DNA of 64,000 nucleotides from Mesostigma viride (Eukaryota > Streptophyta > Mesostigmatophyceae > Mesostigmatales > Mesostigmataceae): positions 3,409,193 to 3,473,192 of the forward strand of contig RPFO01000276.1 of the NCBI GenBank assembly GCA_009746045.1, in the 5' to 3' direction. Positions 57,373-64,000 of this stretch are shown here, piece after piece (position 1 is the first letter of the stretch; each line of letters starts with the position of its first letter). A model generated the notes under the pieces. It saw only the letters and a list, made by a program, of their open reading frames with translations, did not search any database and had not been told where the DNA came from. Made by a program: the position numbers and the translations under genes.

Positions 57373-59578
57373 GCAGGCTGCACCCCGTGATGCCGCCGCA
57401 CCCCCACACGTGCAGCCGCTGTAGCTCGCGACAATTCTCCGCCACCACACAAATACTTTCATCCGTCACCGCTTGGCAGTCCCTCACGTCCAAGTGCCTC
57501 AGCTCCCGGCAGTTCTCCCCCACGACTGCGATGCTGGCGTCTGTAACCCCGGGGCAGTCACGAACGTCCAGGTGGCGCAACCGGGGGCACCCGCGGCCGA
57601 CCTCCACGATGCTGGCGTCGCTCACATGGCACTCGCGCGCGTCCAGGTGACGGAGGAAGGGGCAGTTTCTGGCCACTACCGCGACGCTGACATCTGTCAC
57701 GTAGGGGCACCCCGTGATGTCCAGGTGGCGCAACTGCGGCGCGCGCTCGCCCACCATCATAATGCTCCAATCCGTCACCTCGCGGCAACCCCTCACGTCC
57801 AGGTGCCTCAGGTCTCCGCAGTGCAGCCCGACCAGCTTGATGCTGGCATCCGTCACCCGCAGGCAGCCCCTCACGTCCAGGTGCTGCAGCGTCCGGCAGC
57901 TATCGGCCACGGCGGAAATGCCCACATCAGTTACGCCAGGGCATTCCCCCGAGTCCAGATGCAGCAGCAGGGGGCAGCTACGGCCAACCACGGTGATGCT
58001 GCCATCAGTCACCCCCGTGTACCCGCCCACGTCCAGGTGGCGCAGCTGCGGGCAGTAACGGCCGACCGCCTGAATGCCCGCATCCGTCACGCCAGAGCAC
58101 CAGGTCACGTCCAGGTGGGTCAGCTGGGCGCACCCCTCGGCCACCGCGCTTATGCCGGTGTCAGTGACATCCAAGCAACCCCCCACGTCCAGGTGGCGCA
58201 ATGCCACGCATCCCCGCGCCATCGCCGCCATGCCCGCATCCGTCACAGCGGAGCACCACGTCACGTCCAGATGTTCCAGCAGCCGGCACTTTGCAGCCAC
58301 CGCGGATATGCCGGCGTCCGTCACCAGGGAGCACCAGGTGGTGTCCAGGTGGGCCAGACGCGGGCAGTGGTCGGCGACATCCCGTATTCCGGCGTCGGTG
58401 GCTCTGGTCCTCCTCACGTTGAGGTGGTGCAGATCGGGGCAACCGGCGGCCACCGCGGATATGCCCGCATCCGTAACGCCAGAACACCAGGTCACGTCCA
58501 GATGCTCTAGTTTCTGGCACCTGGCCCCCACCACACGCACACTAGCGTCTGACACACCAGAACACCAGGTAACGTCCAGGTAGCGGAGACCGCTGCACGA
58601 TCGGGCCAGCGCGGTTATGCCGACATCCATAACGTGGCAGCGGCGCACCGTGATGTGCTCCAGCAGAGGGCAGCACTTGGCCAGCAGCGAAATGCTTGCG
58701 TCCGTGACCTCGCTGCACCCGCCCACGTCCAGGTGGCGCAGCCGCGCGCACCCCAACGCCAGGGCGAACATGCCGGCATCCGTCACATTCCCACACCCTG
58801 CCACACACAGCCACATCAGCCCCTTGCACGAGCACCCCACGCAAGCGATACCAGCGTCCGTCACCATCCTGCATCCCGCCACATCCAGCCGCTCAAGGCG
58901 GCCGCATCGGGCCGCCAGCAGCGCCAGCTCATCATCCCTGGCCTCCCACACACGGTCGTCGGCCTCGCGTTCGTGCGCGGGAGGCAGGTCCTCTGCTGCC
59001 CCCCGCCACGCACTCACAGTCAGCAGCCCGGGGCACTTGGACGCAAACCAGCGCAGCGCTGCGCCCGGTCCGCTTCCGCCACCACTCTCGCTGCCGCCAC
59101 CCGCGATATCACGGCTGCCCTGGCTAGGTTGCATGCCATCTGCGCATCGGTGCGACGACGGTGCGCCCAGAGGGTGCGGGTCCCGGTCACTGTCTACAAC
59201 GGAGGATGAGCGGGTCGACGATGCGCCTACAGTACAGCCCACAATCGTAGCTGCAGCGCGGCCGGAACACACCATGTGGTCGAACCAGTCATCCCTCCCC
59301 TGGTCTTCTTGCCGGTTGCCCCTCATGACCCGCCCCTGCTGCGACGCTGGTCCCTGCCCTGCTCCCTGTGTGGATGCCCCCTGTGGTGATGACCCCTGCG
59401 CCGACGGCAGCAAGTCGTCCCCACGTACCGCCGTCACGGACTCGAGCGACTCGTCCACGGCCGCCATCAGCGCGCGCGAGAGGCAGCGCGCGCGCGCGCG
59501 CTCCATGAGGGGGAGGGACGCCAGCGCGCGCGCACCCAGGCCGCACACGCCCATCACGTCGTCCAGGCTAGTCGCCAT
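57338..59578 (-). CDS. Cysteine-containing leucine-rich-repeat protein (AMN1/FBXL-like)
   Basis: 746 residues, no intron. The start is taken at ATGGCGACTAGC (MATSLDDVMG); the frame is open further upstream but without ATG. The N-terminal third is low-complexity Ser/Gly-rich (residues about 70-180). From about residue 230 to the end run some 20 repeats of about 26 residues of the type VTDAGISAVAAGCPDLHHLNV / LRHLDVGGCxxVTDAGI, the cysteine-containing LRR subclass of AMN1 and F-box LRR proteins. A weak F-box-like stretch (LASLPLMERARARCLSRAL) is near residue 20; it is not a convincing F-box. Probable role: substrate-binding or scaffold protein, possibly for an SCF ubiquitin ligase. The protein ends GCSIRH, the tail copied in the neighbouring duplication. 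The long plus-strand frames inside are shadows. Confidence 0.88.
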   Translation of the reverse strand: MATSLDDVMGVCGLGARALASLPLMERARARCLSRALMAAVDESLESVTAVRGDDLLPSAQGSSPQGASTQGAGQGPASQQGRVMRGNRQEDQGRDDWFDHMVCSGRAAATIVGCTVGASSTRSSSVVDSDRDPHPLGAPSSHRCADGMQPSQGSRDIAGGGSESGGGSGPGAALRWFASKCPGLLTVSAWRGAAEDLPPAHEREADDRVWEARDDELALLAARCGRLERLDVAGCRMVTDAGIACVGCSCKGLMWLCVAGCGNVTDAGMFALALGCARLRHLDVGGCSEVTDASISLLAKCCPLLEHITVRRCHVMDVGITALARSCSGLRYLDVTWCSGVSDASVRVVGARCQKLEHLDVTWCSGVTDAGISAVAAGCPDLHHLNVRRTRATDAGIRDVADHCPRLAHLDTTWCSLVTDAGISAVAAKCRLLEHLDVTWCSAVTDAGMAAMARGCVALRHLDVGGCLDVTDTGISAVAEGCAQLTHLDVTWCSGVTDAGIQAVGRYCPQLRHLDVGGYTGVTDGSITVVGRSCPLLLHLDSGECPGVTDVGISAVADSCRTLQHLDVRGCLRVTDASIKLVGLHCGDLRHLDVRGCREVTDWSIMMVGERAPQLRHLDITGCPYVTDVSVAVVARNCPFLRHLDARECHVSDASIVEVGRGCPRLRHLDVRDCPGVTDASIAVVGENCRELRHLDVRDCQAVTDESICVVAENCRELQRLHVWGCGGITGCSLRRIARGCSIRH

Positions 59579-62500
59579 ATTTATGCTTGCAGCTATATAT
59601 CTATACAGACCTCTGTCACTGGCTGGCCGGGTAGAAATGGGCCGCTGACAACGGTGTGCTTGGTAGGGGCAGACCCCTGCCAACCGTTTGCTGGCCAGAG
59701 ACTGCTTGGATAACCGCTGGTGCCTGACGCTGCCTGTGATGACACGCGCCCCCCCCCGGGTTGTGGACCGGAGAACGGGAACGGCCCGTTGCTGCCACTG
59801 GGTCGCGAGCGAGGTGGATGGCTGCCGATGCCTCGGTTAATGGTTAGGGCGGCGAGCGGTCGACTTGCCACGTGATGCCCTGGACGTGTGGGCCGATGCC
59901 CGCTCGTGCCCCACGCGTGGCAGCCTACCCCTGTGTGTGGGCATGTTGGGAATCCTCAGGGATACGTCAGCGCATGCACAAGGGGTATGTGTGGTAGTTG
60001 CTTATGCCCGTATATACCCAATTAAGTGTACCCATCGATGCTTGGATAGCCGTGGCGCAGAAACTTCCAGGGAACGCGCCTTACCGCTCACCTCGGGTGA
60101 GACCCTGTCGAATTGAGCGGGATACCTGGGTCCATGCGCGCTATGATCATGTATGCGGAGGCCATCCAAACAAGCAATGGCACGCTCCAGTGGTGATAAA
60201 CCATGACCAATAAGGCGAGATCAGGATCTTGCCCCATCCCCACACGAGAGGTGGCACAAAGAGAAGAGAAGGGGTCAGGTGGGTGCGTGCAAGATGGAGG
60301 ACACAGGCGTGAGATTACGCAGGACGGGAAAAGAGACTGCCGCCACGTGTACAGTGGATGTGGGCTGTAAGATGCGCATGCCTCACTGACAAATTTGCTG
60401 TGGCTGCTGGGTTACTGGCGGTGAATGGAGTGGCCATTCAGCGGCTACCACGCATCCATAACAACAAACGACACCGAGTTGCCATCACCAATACAATCTT
60501 GTGATCACCTATCGTGAGGGCCAGGCTAAATCGCTTTGCAAGCAGCAAAATCAGAAAAAGAGCTCTTTGACCCGCGACAACTCTATCAGGACTTAGCTTT
60601 TGGTTGGAGGCAGCGTGGCAGAAAAGAGTTTGGTTGGCGTGGCTGACGCACCTGGAACTAGCGAGACGATCCAAGCAAGTCAACGTCCTCAAATTCTACC
60701 ACACAGCGAACGACGGACAGTAAAAGCAAGCCCACGCCTAATAAAGTTTGCCAGACAACCGTTTACGAAGATTTTTATATTGGTTTCTTATTCCGCGCAT
60801 CCAGAGTAAAGCGTATGCGTAAGAGAGATGGAAAATCCGGCCTCGAGAACGCTGGGCGTCACGAAGGCATGGCTGGCAAGGAGCAATGCGCTTACGCGCC
60901 ACATGCAGCCATTACTACCTGGTGCCGGGTCTTCGCGCGTGCACCTGGATTCGCTGGCGATCGCCCCGACAAGTCGTGCGCGCCAGCTCGGCCTTCCTTG
61001 CCCCAAAACAAAATAATGAATTATACTGCCACCAAATTAAACGGCACTCGCTTTAGCTATGCAGCCGACGTATTGCGTGATACTCGAAAGCTAAAGCCAC
61101 AAAAAACATATACACAGTAAGCACACACTCTAGAGGCAAACCGTTCCAAAGCTTCGGGGAAACGCTCACCTCCACTGCCGTAAATTAGTAATCCGATGAC
61201 CTAGAAGCGAGACAAACGCGTTAACGCCGCTGCCTGATCTTGCCGCCTTCACCATGCTCCTTCAGTCAACAAGTAGCCACACAGGAAGCGCCATTGCTAA
61301 CTGGTGACAGTCTTGCAAATTGCAACCTTATTCCATCTATCGTATCCTTCATTCCAGTCAGACGGGCATTATTTTGTACAGTCATTACCGCGTTAAGTTG
61401 CGATGTCGCCAAAAATTTGGCGTCGCAACTTAACGCTGAAACGCAACTTAACGCGGTAATGACTGTAGTTGTATCAGGTTGTACAGTACCGGTATCCCAC
61501 GCCGCACATGCCGCCGCACTCAACTGAACTCACGCACATGGGCAGCACAATCATTCGGCGTAAATCCGCCACTTATCGAAACGCTGTTCCTACGTAAGTA
61601 ACTTAACTGTACATGGTTTTTAATATGTAGGGATAAACGTAAGCCTGCCTTGAGCCTGCATCCTGAATCCCAAATCCTAGTCCTGCACGGCCGGCATGGC
61701 CAGTGGTTGGAATCCACTGTTCCATTACTTAGGAACTGGATTAGTGCGTGAAAGCTTCTGGGCCGAAGAGGAGGTATGCATTTCGTTTCCGGTCCTACTT
61801 GGGGGGGCAGGAGGGGAACAGCAAGTTTTTTAATGGCAGAAGGCGCGGAGAATGAAGGTTATTATTAACCCACGGGAGGTGAACTCAGCTTCCGTGGACT
61901 GTCAACTGGAGGATTTTTGGTCGGCAACGCTGTAGACATGCTGCAGGGGTAAGTAATAACATTAATATGTCCGGTTTTAATAGGAATCATGCAGCAAATT
62001 TAGTCTCCGCAAAAATTAAGGAGCAATTGTGGTTTATTTACGCTGGAATTTTTGCCCCCGCTTCCCCCTCTCTCTTCACTAAGCAGTGAGAAATCCAAAC
62101 AATATACCAGCTGCCCGGCCATGAACATAAAATCAGCATCGCATCTGTTATGAGTTTGTACATGGTATCACAGTTCTGGAGATATTCTGGATGCGTCTAG
62201 ACATAGTATATCCCTTTTTTGAAGCAGCCATCCTTGGGCACAACAGTGTTCACTTGTAAGCGATGCTGCACGTACCTCCTCTGCTAATTTATTTTTGCAT
62301 CCATCATAGTCACCTTACCTGCCCCCTGACCCTACTTTTCCCTTTCTAAACTCAGCTGCACATAATTGTCACTGTACAGCCCCCCGCCCCTATCTCTCCC
62401 TTTCTAAACTCAGCCGTTTGTTCAGGCAGCGATTGTTGCAAACATGTATTGGTTGTGTTGTATCAACCAGCTGTCTTATCCCTCTCACAGTTTATGTGTC

Positions 62501-63249
62501 AAAGGATTTTTTCGAACGTTGTTGACTCAACCTTTTTGTCTCCACAAGAAGCTCAGTAAACTTTCATTATGAACGATGTTACCTCCACGACACGCCTCTG
62601 CATCAGGATATGCATGCAGCTACGCTTTATTAACGCTTCCATGATGCACTAAGCGTCATGTGGCTACTCATGCACAGCCCCCTCCATGCATGCCCGTAAT
62701 TGACAGGCTTTCACATTAGCTACTATGGTACTACAGTATAGCCATGTATGTTGCCCTGTGTTTCCTTGCGTGCCACTCTTGTCTTTGTCCGTGTAGTCAC
62801 ACGGATACAGTCCCATCAGCGACTAGTACAGTCAACATGCACTTGCCATGCATGTCACCCTGTGTCTCCTTGCGTGCTGCTCTTGTCTTTGTCCGTGTGG
62901 CGACTTAGAGAGATTTCGGCCACGGCCCTTTGTGATGATGAGCAACATCTCCGTCTGTGGTCTGCTATTGTCAGATTGACATCCACTGCTGCAGTGGCCC
63001 TTGCAATGCCCCCTTCATGCTCAACCAGTGCTGTGCCGGTGTGTAACCTCCTTGCCAAATGCTCCCCATTCATGGTCCATCAATACAACACACGTGCAGC
63101 GTGAAATGCAAGGAAAGTCGGGCCCCATGAGAAAACTAGGGGCACTGTCCTGCATGCAGTGCGCCATGTGCATGCCCTGCACGATGCCTTGCTTTGCCAT
63201 CCCTGGCTACTAAGGCGCTACCACTGAGCTGTCATCCCACACGACTTGA
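59579..63249. other. Intergenic, no gene supported
   Basis: 3.7 kb with only short frames. An inverted motif GCGTTAAGTTGCG...CGCAACTTAACGC lies at about 61391-61450. 62750-62900 holds a local duplication of TGTTTCCTTGCGTGCCACTC / TGTCTCCTTGCGTGCTGCTC. The 59593-59871 minus-strand frame has no ATG start. Confidence 0.4.
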
Positions 63250-63663
63250 GAGCCCTCGTGCGCTGACGCGGCCCTGACTCTGCTGTCCACCCCTCTTTGT
63301 GTCCTTGGCAATGACAGGTGCACCGTCGCCAGGCAACCCGAATATTGTGGTCTGCTTCTTAAAAAAAGAGAGGTCGCGCCGGGTGCCACCCAGCCCAGTG
63401 TGGTTTCCAAGTCCTCCCTCTCCCTGTGGAGCCCTGTTGCCATCTCTCTGATTCCCGACCTTCACGACACACCTCACATCATCGCAGACCTCTCACGGCG
63501 CAGCGGCGTGTCTCTCTCCGCACATATCCTTGTGTCAGCAAGGGAGCAGGCCACTGCGCTCTTCTCTGAGCCGTGTGGGAATATATATCAAAGAGACAAC
63601 CAGCGCAGACCAGAGATCTGGATAAATAGCCGTTGGGAATTCACTGTCCCAGGCTCTCACTAG
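63250..63663 (+). other. Possible coding remnant, unrecognised
   Basis: An open frame of about 138 codons without ATG includes EYCGLLLKKREVAPG, VAISLIPDLHDTPHIIADLS and SAHILVSAREQATALFSEPC. Its composition looks protein-like, but there is no family match and it ends inside an R1 repeat copy (63580-63630). It could be an exon, a pseudogene, or chance; a minus-strand frame here is equally open. Confidence 0.25.
63580..63630 (-). repeat. Dispersed repeat R1 core
   Basis: Reads ATATCAAAGAGACAACCAGC, then GCAGACCAGAGATCTGG, and is followed by a partial GCCGTTGGGAATTCAC. Confidence 0.75.
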
Positions 63664-63760
63664 GGTCGGCCCCGACAGACCTTTCCATCCCTGACCCTGA
63701 CCAACTTGTCAGCCGTCAGGGAGCGGTCTCTTCGTGGTCATCAATAGCCCCACGTCATCC

Positions 63761-64000
63761 ATGGACTCTCCCCCGTGTGGCAAACGCCCGCGCGTGCTGG
63801 TGGCTGGTGAAGCCACTGTCGCACCGCTGCCCGTTGTAGCCACCGAACAAACCCAAGCGCAGCCACCCAGGGGCTCCTCACCAATCATGCAGTCGCGCGT
63901 GGCAGACGGCAGCAGCGAACAAGGAACCCTCTTGTTGAGCGCCGTCGGAGTGGAAGCGCAGGCGGCACCCCCCACCCTCCAGGAGCTGGTAGCTTTGCCA
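63761..64000 (+). CDS. 5' end of a gene leaving the window, unrecognised
   Basis: ATG at 63761 opens a frame that stays open to the last base (80 residues). It starts MDSPPCGKRPRVLVAGEATV and has the composition of a disordered, Ala/Pro/Ser-rich N-terminus. KRPRV could be a nuclear-localisation signal. GC-rich codons resemble those of the other real genes here. The only visible part has no domain. The window edge prevents further identification. Confidence 0.5.
   Translation, partial: MDSPPCGKRPRVLVAGEATVAPLPVVATEQTQAQPPRGSSPIMQSRVADGSSEQGTLLLSAVGVEAQAAPPTLQELVALP

Noticed and set aside
57473-59648. Two plus-strand frames of over 340 codons
   Set aside because: Shadows of the LRR gene; their regularity reflects its 78-bp repeat period.
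59593-59871. Upstream exon of the LRR gene
   Set aside because: The frame starts at GTG, has no donor in phase with the LRR start, and is low-complexity. The LRR ATG at 59578 needs no upstream exon.

Overview
The window is nuclear DNA from a eukaryote with intron-rich genes and very many simple repeats and transposons. GT-AG introns in consistent phase can be followed through five multi-exon genes. Gene content (cytosolic ribosomal protein, TKL-type kinase, SMC-hinge protein, LRR, ankyrin and DUF6492 proteins) together with a PAT/DIRS-type element and an R2-type RT suggests a protist, most likely a green or other photosynthetic alga. The sequence does not prove the lineage.

Layout. 0.6-10.8 kb (+): C-terminal part of an SMC-hinge protein (SMCHD1/GMI1 type) whose introns hold (CT)n, (CCCCA)n, an 80-copy heptamer array and a dead Ty3/Gypsy element. 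10.8-19.6 kb: a perfect hairpin, a (TTCG)n array, and an R2-like reverse-transcriptase/endonuclease ORF set between ~400-bp inverted repeats, then gene-free DNA with a 307-bp tandem duplication. 19.6-26.0 kb (-): a seven-exon protein kinase with polyglutamine, RING finger and a C-terminal Cys-rich WSCC module; a 22 x 55-bp minisatellite lies in one intron. 27.6-29.1 kb (+): ribosomal protein S29 (uS14), ending in a 9-nt coding exon. 30-38 kb: a MITE-like element, a SINE-like family, LINE debris and a complete 5.5-kb tyrosine-recombinase retrotransposon (split direct repeats A1-ORFs-B1-A2-B2) inserted inside one SINE-like copy. 38-44.8 kb: transposon debris and a 1.66-kb compound microsatellite including 275 copies of CACT. 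44.9-48.0 kb (+): a DUF6492 glycosyltransferase-like gene. 49-50.3 kb: two more SINE-like copies with perfect 11-bp target-site duplications. 51.1-55.3 kb (+): an ankyrin gene with one repeat per exon. 55.7-56.4 kb: a LINE 3' end. 57.3-59.6 kb (-): an intronless leucine-rich-repeat protein. 63.76 kb to the end (+): the start of a gene that leaves the window.

There is no operon logic here; the genes are unrelated housekeeping, signalling and chromatin genes separated by mobile DNA. The long open frames inside simple repeats are artefacts of repeat units without stop codons. All exon structures were inferred by eye from reading frame, phase and splice-site match, without transcript evidence.
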